Assembly (NCBI GenBank): GCA_945980015.1 | Contig: CAMFQI010000110.1 | Coordinates: 1-5,236, forward strand | Reading direction: 5' to 3' | From: an uncultured Eubacterium sp. | GTDB taxonomy: Bacteria; Bacillota; Clostridia; Oscillospirales; Acutalibacteraceae | Length of the DNA stretch: 5,236 nucleotides | Shown here: positions 1 through 5,236 of the stretch, piece after piece | Numbering within the stretch: position 1 is the first letter of the stretch | How the letters are laid out: each line of letters begins with the position of its first letter | Program-made: the position numbers and the translations under genes | Notes under the pieces: model-generated | Told to the model about the DNA's origin: nothing | What the model saw: the letters and a program-made list of their open reading frames with translations, nothing else | Database searches by the model: none

Positions 1-92
1 GGCAGGGTGAAATCCTGCTTTGCGGCAAAGGTATTTTGAGAATACCAAACGTTTTGCCATTTTGATTCAATCTTCTTAAAATTGTATTCCAT
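1..92 (-). CDS. leuS: Leucine--tRNA ligase, N-terminal fragment (cut by window edge)
   Basis: The enzyme charges tRNA-Leu with leucine in the cytoplasm, using ATP. Only the first 30 codons plus two bases are visible, opening MEYNFKKIESKWQNVW. The pattern MxYxFxxIExKWQxxW followed by a short polar stretch is the characteristic start of bacterial LeuRS, before the HIGH-containing catalytic core, which lies outside the window. The ATG is at 90-92 and has a strong GGAGG eight bases upstream, which fixes the start. It begins 25 bases after the rsfS stop on the same strand, so it is probably the last visible gene of the operon. No T-box leader fits in the gap. The family call rests on a short stretch but the pattern is distinctive; the catalytic motifs cannot be checked here. 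Confidence 0.85.
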   Translation of the reverse strand, partial: MEYNFKKIESKWQNVWYSQNTFAAKQDFTL

Positions 93-100
93 TATTTTGT

Positions 101-105
101 CCTCC
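101..105 (-). promoter_or_regulatory. Shine-Dalgarno site of leuS
   Basis: The minus strand reads GGAGG, then eight bases, then the ATG at 90-92. It is one of the strongest ribosome binding sites in the window. It supports the leuS start and independent translation initiation even though transcription is probably shared with rsfS. Confidence 0.8.
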
Positions 106-117
106 AAGAAAAATAAT

Positions 118-483
118 TTAGTCCTTAATAATTAAATCGTCTATATTCAGCTTTTCGCCGTCCTCCCACAAACGCTCGATTTGGTAAAAGCCTCTCTGCT
201 GCTTTAGGAGAATATGAACAACGCAGCCGACATAATCAAGACAGTACCATTCACTCTTTTCGCCCTCAATGTGATGAGGCTCAAAACCAGCCTCGCTGAG
301 CTTATACTCAACCTCGTCGGCAATGGCACGAAGCTGTGTATTTGAGCTTGCGCTTGCAATAACAAAGTAGTCGGTCAAAACTGTAATGTCCGACACCTTA
401 ATAAGCTCGATATCCTCGCCGCGCTTACTGTCGATAGCCTTAACTGCGATTTGTGCAATTTCAAGATAATTTTCTTTACTCAT
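118..483 (-). CDS. rsfS: Ribosomal silencing factor RsfS
   Basis: RsfS (YqeL/YbeB, related to mitochondrial MALSU1) binds ribosomal protein uL14 on the large subunit and blocks joining with the small subunit, damping translation when nutrients fall. The 121-residue length is normal for the family. Visible family hallmarks are the N-terminal helix (LEIAQIAVKAIDSKRGEDI), the core TDYFVIASASSNTQLRAIAD at about residues 37-56, the GEKSEWYCLDYVGCVVHIL strand-loop region, and the C-terminal FYQIERLW segment. Its ATG overlaps the yqeK stop as ATGA (four-base overlap). The bases upstream are A-rich with no good Shine-Dalgarno, so translation probably depends on re-initiation after yqeK. The neighbourhood yhbY-nadD-yqeK-rsfS matches the B. 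subtilis yqeI-nadD-yqeK-yqeL block, which supports the call. Nothing appears broken. Confidence 0.96.
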   Translation of the reverse strand: MSKENYLEIAQIAVKAIDSKRGEDIELIKVSDITVLTDYFVIASASSNTQLRAIADEVEYKLSEAGFEPHHIEGEKSEWYCLDYVGCVVHILLKQQRGFYQIERLWEDGEKLNIDDLIIKD

Positions 484-1079
484 AAACTTTCACTTTCTTT
501 TTTTATTTGTTCTACCACCCAATTATAGCAATACAAGGTATCGGGATAAATCGGGCGGTATTTTTTTGCTAAATCGGAAATAACAAAGCTGAGTGAATAC
601 TGCATTGCGTCGAGCAGAGATTTCTCGCTCAAGCGCCTCACGGTATCAACATCGTTATAGCTTCTTTCCTCCGATGTTAAATCTGCAAGAAAAACAATCA
701 TTTCAAGCGTTGTCATATCGCTGTGACCGGTTGTGTGATATCTTACGGCGCTTAACACCTGCTCGTCGTCAATACCGAGCACACCTTTAATATACCCTGC
801 TCCGGAAATTTGATGATACACCGATTTGCTTGTTTTTTCAAGAGACGTAAGCGTCATACCGTAAAGAGCGATATATTTTTCCTGCGTTTCGTAATCGTCT
901 TCTTTCGTTATATCGTGGAGCAGACCTGCAAGATACGCTTTTTCGCAATTTTCATCATAAATTTTTGCAAGCTCAAACGCCCGCTTTGCAACATTCACGC
1001 TGTGAATATATCTGTATTCCGACAAACGCTCCTTTAATAGTTCATTATATTTTGAATACTTCTTTTCGTAATCACTCAT
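480..1079 (-). CDS. yqeK: YqeK-type HD-domain Ap4A hydrolase (symmetrical)
   Basis: YqeK proteins are metal-dependent HD-domain hydrolases. Characterised Gram-positive members split diadenosine tetraphosphate symmetrically into two ADP, removing an alarmone made as a by-product by aminoacyl-tRNA synthetases. The 199-residue protein has the expected metal-ligand series: H26 (YIHSVNVA), H55-D56 (AGLLHDITKE), H89 (VYHQISGA), H115 (VRYHTTGH) and D133 (FLADLTSEER). The last motif departs a little from the more usual ADKIEPxR form, but the aspartate and trailing arginine are kept. Its start overlaps the nadD end by eight bases (ATGAGTGA) and its stop overlaps the rsfS start by four, so it is embedded in a coupled translation unit. 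An AGGAG ten bases before the ATG supports this start. The family assignment is firm; the exact substrate is inferred from the family. Confidence 0.93.
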   Translation of the reverse strand: MSDYEKKYSKYNELLKERLSEYRYIHSVNVAKRAFELAKIYDENCEKAYLAGLLHDITKEDDYETQEKYIALYGMTLTSLEKTSKSVYHQISGAGYIKGVLGIDDEQVLSAVRYHTTGHSDMTTLEMIVFLADLTSEERSYNDVDTVRRLSEKSLLDAMQYSLSFVISDLAKKYRPIYPDTLYCYNWVVEQIKKESESL

Positions 1080-1662
1080 AGAGCTTATGCTCCTTTATAT
1101 ATTCGTAAACACCGCTTGGCACGAGATTTGAAACATCCTTTGAGCTTTTTATCATATTCCTGATTTGCGTTGACGAAGCCTCAAAAACATCAAGATTTGA
1201 TATGACGGTGTTTTGCATACACGGTGTTTTACCCCTAAACTCAAGCAAGGCGTTGTATTCATTTTCTTCCCTTGCCGATGTTACAACGGTGACATCGCTC
1301 AAAATATCCTGCGCTCTGTACCAATTCGGGAAATAAAAATACTGGTCTGAGCCGACAATCAAAAACAGCTCGTCGTTTTTATATGTTTTTTTAAGCTCCT
1401 GCAAGGTATCATAGGTATAGCTTTTGCCCTGTCGGTGAAATTCCAAATCGGAAACGACAAATTCTTCACCGTCAAGCGCACACCGAAGCATATTAATTCT
1501 GTCCTCGCCGGGCGCCAAATCATCACCTGATTTATGAGGCGGCACGCAGGTGGGAATAAATATTATTTTGTCAAGCTCAAGGCATTTCATATACTGCCTT
1601 GCAAGTGAAATATGACCGTTATGAACAGGGTTGAACGCCCCGCCGAAAATTCCGATTTTCAT
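1072..1662 (-). CDS. nadD: Nicotinate-nucleotide adenylyltransferase
   Basis: NadD transfers AMP from ATP to nicotinate mononucleotide, giving deamido-NAD, the step shared by de novo and salvage routes to NAD. The 196-residue length is typical. The nucleotidyltransferase signature GGAFNPVHNGH is at residues 7-17, including the (H/T)xGH element H14-H17. PPHK follows at 41-44, the substrate-binding GSD at 104-106 with W114, and the C-terminal SSTQIR (163-168), equivalent to the ISSTxIR ATP-phosphate motif. All key elements are present, so it should be active. The gene starts six bases after the yhbY stop. The only Shine-Dalgarno-like bases (AGGA, 1677-1680) lie 14 bases before the ATG, which is long, so coupling with yhbY is likely. 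Its end overlaps yqeK by eight bases. NadD next to YqeK is a recurrent arrangement in Gram-positive bacteria. Confidence 0.97.
   Translation of the reverse strand: MKIGIFGGAFNPVHNGHISLARQYMKCLELDKIIFIPTCVPPHKSGDDLAPGEDRINMLRCALDGEEFVVSDLEFHRQGKSYTYDTLQELKKTYKNDELFLIVGSDQYFYFPNWYRAQDILSDVTVVTSAREENEYNALLEFRGKTPCMQNTVISNLDVFEASSTQIRNMIKSSKDVSNLVPSGVYEYIKEHKLYE
1080..1094 (-). promoter_or_regulatory. yqeK Shine-Dalgarno within the nadD 3' end, with small hairpin
   Basis: The minus strand reads AGGAG (1090-1094), ten bases before the yqeK ATG at 1077-1079, inside the last codons of nadD. The stretch GAGC-ATAA-GCTC (1082-1093) can fold into a four-base stem with a four-base loop, extendable by one G-U pair, that would tuck away most of the Shine-Dalgarno. 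This is weak but would fit initiation that needs ribosomes finishing nadD. Confidence 0.5.
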
Positions 1663-1668
1663 AATGCT

Positions 1669-2115
1669 TTACTTTGTCCTGCTCGGCTTTTTGTTTTTAT
1701 CTTTATTCATACGGTCGTAAACAGCATAAGGATTTTTTGCTTCCTTTTCACGCTGTCTTTGGCGAAGACCCTTGATTTTCACCTTTTTCTTCGCCTTTGC
1801 TTTAGCGTTGCCGCTTCCTCTTTTTTTCTTTTTTTCCTCTATTCTCTGCTCGTCAGCCTCACGGTAAAGAACAATTATACCGCCTATAACCTGAATAACC
1901 TCGGCGTCCAGCCTCTCGGCAAGCTGAGGTGCAAGCTCCTTTGGAGTCTGCGGTGCGGTTTCAAGATGTACTCTGATTTTTATAAGCTCACGAGCGTCGA
2001 GAGTATCGTCAATTTGAGTAATAAGATTGTCGGTTATTCCCTCTTTGCCGATTTGAATAATCGGCTCAAGCGAATTAGCCTTTGCACGCCAAGCGGCTCT
2101 TTCCTTTGATGTCAT
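1669..2115 (-). CDS. yhbY: YhbY-family (CRM domain) RNA-binding protein with long basic tail
   Basis: YhbY (YqeI in Bacillus) is a small CRM-domain protein that associates with pre-50S ribosomal particles and is thought to aid large-subunit assembly. The CRM fold covers residues 1-86: the N-terminal helix (LRAKAN-like WRAKANSLEPIIQIG), the GxxG RNA-contact loop G23-K-E-G26, the ELIKIRVH strand (43-50) and the closing VIGGIIVLYRE (76-86). Usual members end near 95-105 residues. This one is 148 long because residues 87-148 form a low-complexity tail with 25 Lys/Arg among 62 residues, probably disordered and RNA-binding. The tail starts with two A7 runs containing an in-frame slippery heptamer (separate entry). 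An AGAGGA seven bases before the ATG fixes the start, and the rdgB stop lies 12 bases upstream. The core call is firm; the tail's role is unknown. Confidence 0.93.
   Translation of the reverse strand: MTSKERAAWRAKANSLEPIIQIGKEGITDNLITQIDDTLDARELIKIRVHLETAPQTPKELAPQLAERLDAEVIQVIGGIIVLYREADEQRIEEKKKKRGSGNAKAKAKKKVKIKGLRQRQREKEAKNPYAVYDRMNKDKNKKPSRTK
1802..1840 (-). other. Candidate -1 ribosomal frameshift site in yhbY
   Basis: In the yhbY frame, the third base of codon 94 plus codons 95 and 96 spell A AAA AAG (1828-1834), the heptamer that drives programmed -1 frameshifting in E. coli dnaX. Slipping back one base would add eight residues (EKKRKRQR) and stop at TAA (1802-1804), giving 104 residues instead of 148. 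Twelve bases downstream is a perfect four-base stem, AGCG/CGCT, closed by a GCAA (GNRA) tetraloop (1804-1815). A GAGG abuts the heptamer upstream, closer than the roughly ten-base spacing in dnaX. The short stem and poor spacing of the stimulators make this a candidate only. The two A7 runs could also permit polymerase slippage. Confidence 0.3.
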
Positions 2116-2122
2116 AATACTA

Positions 2123-2128
2123 TCCTCT
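2123..2128 (-). promoter_or_regulatory. Shine-Dalgarno site of yhbY
   Basis: The minus strand reads AGAGGA, seven bases before the yhbY ATG at 2113-2115, with its first A shared with the rdgB TGA stop. The good spacing decides the yhbY start and suggests it can be translated without strict coupling. Confidence 0.7.
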
Positions 2129-2751
2129 CAAATAATCTTTTTAAGCTCCTCGGCAAGAGAGCGAAGCGCTTTTCCTCGGTGAGAAATCTTGTCCTTTTCC
2201 TCACCCTCGTACTTACCGAATGATTTTCCGTTTATGATGAAAAGCGGGTCATAGCCGAAGCCTGCATTTCCGTCACGCTCAAAGCCGATAATTCCGTGGC
2301 ACTCGCCCCTTACGGAAATTTCCTTACCATCGGGGAATATGCAGGATATTGCGCAAACATAATATGCCGTTCTGTCATTTTCTGCAACGCCCTGCAATTT
2401 TTCAAGCAGAAGATTGTTGTTGTCCTCATCGTCGGCGTTCTTTTCGTTGTCGACACATTCATCACCGTGAATTTCTATATTTGCAAATCTTGCCGAATAA
2501 ATACCCGGATAACCACCGAGGTAATCAACACAAAGTCCGCTGTCGTCTGCAATGGCAGGAAGTCCCGTAATCTTGCAGGCGCTTTCGGCTTTGATTTTTG
2601 CATTAGCCTCAAAGGTATCGCCGTCCTCAACAACCTCCGGCAAAGTAATACCGAGCATTTTTGCAGTAACAACATTTATGCCCAGAGGTGAGAGTATTCT
2701 CTGCATTTCCGCAAGCTTTTTCATATTATTGGTTGCTAAAATAAAATCCAT
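2128..2751 (-). CDS. rdgB: dITP/XTP pyrophosphatase (RdgB/HAM1 family)
   Basis: The enzyme removes non-canonical purine nucleotides by hydrolysing dITP, ITP and XTP to the monophosphate and pyrophosphate, keeping deaminated bases out of DNA and RNA. The 207-residue protein carries the full motif set: TxNxxK at T7-N9-K12, the catalytic DDSG at 69-72 (D70 as likely general base), PGIYSARFA at 82-90, FGYDPLF at 165-171 and the base-recognition SHR at 190-192. Between SARFA and the LLLEKL helix is a loop of about 23 residues rich in Asp, Glu and Asn (91-113). The loop is usually nearer a dozen residues, so there appears to be an acidic insertion of roughly ten. The ATG shares its A with the ftsY TAA (TAATG), and GGAGG lies ten bases upstream within ftsY, so the two are translationally linked. 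Confidence 0.96.
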   Translation of the reverse strand: MDFILATNNMKKLAEMQRILSPLGINVVTAKMLGITLPEVVEDGDTFEANAKIKAESACKITGLPAIADDSGLCVDYLGGYPGIYSARFANIEIHGDECVDNEKNADDEDNNNLLLEKLQGVAENDRTAYYVCAISCIFPDGKEISVRGECHGIIGFERDGNAGFGYDPLFIINGKSFGKYEGEEKDKISHRGKALRSLAEELKKII

Positions 2752-3728
2752 TATTCCTTTTCCTCCGTTGCAGAGCCGATAAAATCAACAATAGTATCGT
2801 CCTCCTCGTGAGTCGGCTTTAAGTCGAACATTGCCGAGGCAAACGCCTCTGCGTCAAACGGCTGTAAATCGTCTATCTGCTCGCCGACGCCGACAAATTT
2901 TACGGGAACGTCAAGCTCATTATTTATTGCAAGCACAACGCCGCCTCTTGCCGTACCGTCAAGTTTTGTAAGAATAATACCTGTAATTCCTGCGGCCTCC
3001 TTGAAATCCTTTGCCTGATTAACTGCGTTTTGTCCTGTAGTTGCATCAAGTACAAGAAGCGTTTCACGGCTTGCGTCGGGCAATTCACGGTCGATAACAC
3101 GGCTGATTTTGTTAAGCTCATCCATAAGGTTTTTCTTGTTATGAAGTCTGCCCGCCGTATCAATAATAATTACATCGGCATTCTTTGCCTTGCCCGATTG
3201 AATAGTATCGTAAACGACTGCGGCAGGGTCTGCGCCCTCGCCGTGCTTAACTAGAGGCACACCTGCTCTGTCCGCCCAAACCTGAAGCTGCTCAATAGCG
3301 CCTGCACGGAAGGTATCTGCCGCACCGAGTACAACGCTTCTGCCCATAGACTTAAGTCTCATTGCAAGCTTTCCGATTGTGGTCGTCTTGCCCACTCCGT
3401 TTACGCCGATAATAAGAATAATCGAAGGCTTTGTACGAAGCGAAAGATAGCTACCGCCCCAAACAACGCCGGCAACAATATCCTTCATTGTTTCACGAAC
3501 ATCACTCACTCTTGTTATATTATCGTTTGCAATTTTTTCTTTGAGGTCGGAAATTACTCTTTCGGCGGTCGGAAATCCGACGTCGCCCATAATGAGAACT
3601 TCCTCAAGCTCGTCAAAAAGCTCGTCGGTAATCTTTTCGTGCGATTCGATTACCATATCCATTTGACGAGTCATACCCTCGTTTCTTGTTTTACGTAAGC
3701 CTTTTCTGAATTTATCAAATAATCCCAT
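2751..3728 (-). CDS. ftsY: Signal recognition particle receptor FtsY
   Basis: FtsY is the SRP receptor: its GTPase pairs with Ffh at the membrane to hand ribosome-nascent chain complexes to SecYEG. The 325-residue protein is the short Gram-positive form. A basic amphipathic N-terminus ([15 protein letters not shown]), likely the membrane-targeting helix, leads into the N domain (about 20-90) and then the G domain. Visible motifs are the P-loop GVNGVGKT (108-115), DTFRAGA (138-144), DTAGR (190-194), TKLDG (254-258) and the SRP-GTPase closing motif [12 protein letters not shown] (280-291). After the usual end (FASAMF, 296-301) comes an extra acidic tail of 24 residues, longer than the handful seen in B. 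subtilis or E. coli. A GAGG six bases before the ATG sets the start. It follows smc by 21 bases, the classic smc-ftsY pairing, and overlaps rdgB by one base. Confidence 0.98.
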   Translation of the reverse strand: MGLFDKFRKGLRKTRNEGMTRQMDMVIESHEKITDELFDELEEVLIMGDVGFPTAERVISDLKEKIANDNITRVSDVRETMKDIVAGVVWGGSYLSLRTKPSIILIIGVNGVGKTTTIGKLAMRLKSMGRSVVLGAADTFRAGAIEQLQVWADRAGVPLVKHGEGADPAAVVYDTIQSGKAKNADVIIIDTAGRLHNKKNLMDELNKISRVIDRELPDASRETLLVLDATTGQNAVNQAKDFKEAAGITGIILTKLDGTARGGVVLAINNELDVPVKFVGVGEQIDDLQPFDAEAFASAMFDLKPTHEEDDTIVDFIGSATEEKE

Positions 3729-3734
3729 ATTTAA

Positions 3735-3738
3735 CCTC
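3735..3738 (-). promoter_or_regulatory. Shine-Dalgarno site of ftsY
   Basis: The minus strand reads GAGG, six bases before the ftsY ATG at 3726-3728, inside the 21-base smc/ftsY gap. It decides the ftsY start, since the protein then begins with the expected MGLF amphipathic segment. Confidence 0.65.
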
Positions 3739-3749
3739 GAATACTGAAT

Positions 3750-5236
3750 TTATGAGTCAAGCCCCATTTGTTGCGCAAGCTGTGCGCTGTTAAGCTCAAG
3801 GAGCTTTGATACGCCCTTTTCCTGCATTGTTACGCCGTAAAGCACATCCGCCTCCTCCATTGTTCCTCGTCTGTGAGTAATAGAGATGAACTGCGTTTTA
3901 TCGGTCATAGAGCGCATATATTTTGCAAATCTTTCAACGTTTACGTCGTCAAGTGCCGCTTCAACCTCGTCATAAATGCAAAACGGCGACGGCTGAACCT
4001 TAAGCACGCTGAAAAGCAATGCCATTGCCGCAAGCGACTTTTCGCCGCCCGAGAACAGATTAATGTTCTGTACCGATTTTCCGGGAGGCTGAATTTTAAT
4101 TTCAATAGCGGATTCAAGGCAGTTATCGGGCTCCTCCAAAATAAGCTCGCCCCTGCCTCCGCCGAAGAAATCGGCAAAGCTTCGCTTGAATTCCTCGTTG
4201 ATTTTCTTGAACTGATTAAGGAATTTTTCACTCATTTCGGCAGTTAAATCGTCAATAATTTTCGTAAGCTCACGCCTTGAAGCGTTGATATCATCAATCT
4301 GCTCTTTGAGGAAATTATATCTTTCGGAAACCTCCTTGTATTCCTCGATTGCGCTGACATTTATTGAACCGAGCGAACGAATGGCAACCTTTATTTCGTG
4401 AAGCCGCTTTTTCGCCTGAGCCATATCCTCAATTACTATTCCGAGCGTCTCTGCCTCCGGCTTTGTCAGCTCATACTGTTCAAACAGCATATCGCCAAGC
4501 TCGTCGTATTCCTTTTTCATATTGCTTTTGCGTTCCTCAAGTCTGACGAGGTCGCTCGAAAGCTTTTCCTTGTCGCCCTGTCTTGATTTTTCTGCAAGGC
4601 GAAGCTCGGCGGTTTTCTTTTCAAGCTCGTTTCGTTTTTCTATTTCGACGCTTATACTGTCGCTGACGCTCTTTGCCTTTTGGCGTAGCTCATCTGCCTG
4701 AGCCTTAATGTCGGAAATCGAAAGAAGAAGATTGTCGTTTTTAGCCTTAATCTCGTTTATTTCGTCGTTAATGGTCTTAACTCTGTCGGATTGAGTTGCT
4801 CTGCGAAGCTCAAGCTCCTCAACGGCTATTTTTGCCGCTTCGGTATCCTTGTTCAGCGCAACGATTTCAAGATTAATTTTTTCTGCCTTTTGTCTTATAT
4901 CCTCACGCCTTGAAGCAAGCTCGCTTGCATTTTCGCTGATTGAAGAAAGTGCCTGCTCAGTCTTTTCAATCTCCTGTTCAATGCTTTTGCTTTCCTGCTC
5001 GGCATTTTTCACTGCCTGTTCAAAAAGCATAATTCTGCCGTGAGAATTTTCCTGCTCGTGATTAAGCATTTCCTTTTGCTTATTAAAGGAATCAAGCTTG
5101 TCGCAAATAAGCTTTAGGTCGCCCTGTGCTCTGATATACTCCTCTTTTGCGTTTCTTAAATCAGCGTCTGCGCCCTGCACGTCTGCGCCGGCAAGATTTG
5201 CCGCCTCAAGCGCCTTTTTGAAATCAGCCTGAACGC
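3750..5236 (-). CDS. smc: Chromosome segregation protein SMC, C-terminal part (cut by window edge)
   Basis: SMC forms the bacterial condensin ring with ScpA and ScpB and compacts and separates replicated chromosomes. The frame is open to the right edge, so the in-frame GTG at 5178-5180 is an internal valine codon and not a start; 494 full codons are visible, about the last two fifths of a usual protein of nearly 1,200 residues. The hinge is outside. Counting from the edge, roughly residues 1-300 are charged heptad-like coiled coil. Next comes the conserved return region (SLGSINVSAIEEYKEV), then the ATPase C-lobe: GGGRGELIL, signature SGGEKS (395-400), Walker B with catalytic DE (422-423, IYDEVEAALDD) and the switch histidine in THRRGTMEEAD (454). 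All C-lobe ATPase residues are present. It ends 21 bases before ftsY. Confidence 0.97.
   Translation of the reverse strand, partial: VQADFKKALEAANLAGADVQGADADLRNAKEEYIRAQGDLKLICDKLDSFNKQKEMLNHEQENSHGRIMLFEQAVKNAEQESKSIEQEIEKTEQALSSISENASELASRREDIRQKAEKINLEIVALNKDTEAAKIAVEELELRRATQSDRVKTINDEINEIKAKNDNLLLSISDIKAQADELRQKAKSVSDSISVEIEKRNELEKKTAELRLAEKSRQGDKEKLSSDLVRLEERKSNMKKEYDELGDMLFEQYELTKPEAETLGIVIEDMAQAKKRLHEIKVAIRSLGSINVSAIEEYKEVSERYNFLKEQIDDINASRRELTKIIDDLTAEMSEKFLNQFKKINEEFKRSFADFFGGGRGELILEEPDNCLESAIEIKIQPPGKSVQNINLFSGGEKSLAAMALLFSVLKVQPSPFCIYDEVEAALDDVNVERFAKYMRSMTDKTQFISITHRRGTMEEADVLYGVTMQEKGVSKLLELNSAQLAQQMGLDS

Noticed and set aside
93..117. Terminator or promoter between rsfS and leuS
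   Set aside because: The 25-base gap holds no stem-loop with a U tract and no -35/-10 pair, only the leuS Shine-Dalgarno.
241..254. Minus-strand ATGGTACTG resembling the T-box core TGGNACCGCG
   Set aside because: It encodes the conserved E-W-Y-C of RsfS, lacks the CCGCG half, and no specifier stem or terminator surrounds it.
495..506. A7 run near the yqeK end as a possible -1 shift into rsfS (yqeK-rsfS fusion)
   Set aside because: The -1 frame does match the rsfS frame, but it meets TGA at 490-492 before the rsfS ATG, so no fusion results.
1612..2109. A 165-codon plus-strand open frame with a hydrophobic, Phe/Leu-rich product
   Set aside because: It lies wholly opposite yhbY and the nadD start. 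Its Phe/Leu richness is the complement of the lysine-rich yhbY tail, and no plus-strand Shine-Dalgarno or family pattern supports it.
2296..2691. Plus-strand open frame of 131 codons, Cys- and Ile-rich
   Set aside because: It is fully antisense to rdgB, whose motifs are complete; the composition is what antisense of this gene gives.
3873..4247. Plus-strand open frame of 124 codons opposite smc
   Set aside because: It covers the conserved SMC ATPase lobe on the other strand; it is a shadow of strongly conserved coding sequence.
5178..5180. GTG as a start codon for a separate 476-residue protein
   Set aside because: The frame stays open through the right edge with SMC-like coiled-coil residues, so this is an internal valine codon of smc.
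1..5236. Mobile element, CRISPR array, defence or toxin system
   Set aside because: All stretches over 25 bases are covered by recognised core genes. No repeats, transposase, integrase or foreign-looking composition was seen.

Overview
The window is one uninterrupted minus-strand run of eight housekeeping genes. Both end genes are cut by the window edges. Read in the direction of transcription (right to left), the order is smc (3' part), ftsY, rdgB, yhbY, nadD, yqeK, rsfS, leuS (5' end only). No gap exceeds 25 bases. Three junctions overlap (ftsY/rdgB by 1 base, nadD/yqeK by 8, yqeK/rsfS by 4), and I see no convincing internal promoter, terminator, RNA gene or mobile element. The simplest reading is a single long operon entered from beyond the right edge.

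The proteins look like those of a low-to-moderate GC Gram-positive anaerobe of the Clostridia, and the gene order suggests the Oscillospiraceae/Ruminococcaceae side. This is inferred from gene content, Shine-Dalgarno style and protein style, not from any database comparison. In Bacillus subtilis the same genes lie in separate places: rnc-smc-ftsY; yqeI(yhbY)-nadD-yqeK-yqeL(rsfS); rdgB (ysnA) elsewhere; and a T-box-controlled leuS. Here rdgB bridges the first two blocks, and leuS is attached at the end without room for a T-box leader.

Layout: 3750-5236 holds the post-hinge coiled coil and C-terminal ATPase lobe of SMC (chromosome organisation). 2751-3728 holds FtsY (SRP receptor). 2128-2751 holds the dITP/XTP pyrophosphatase. 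1669-2115 holds a YhbY-type ribosome-assembly protein with an unusually long basic tail. 1072-1662 holds NadD (NAD synthesis). 480-1079 holds the HD-domain Ap4A hydrolase YqeK. 118-483 holds the ribosome silencing factor RsfS. 1-92 holds the first 30 codons of leucyl-tRNA synthetase, too short for an ordinary ORF listing. The theme is growth-linked core functions: ribosome maturation and silencing, translation, membrane targeting, nucleotide hygiene and chromosome segregation.

I did not find a new defence or mobile system. The most interesting local signal is a dnaX-type A AAA AAG heptamer, in frame, at the start of the YhbY tail. A -1 slip there would end at a TAA after a 104-residue protein, close to the ordinary family length. 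It is a candidate only, because a lysine-rich tail can create such a heptamer by chance.
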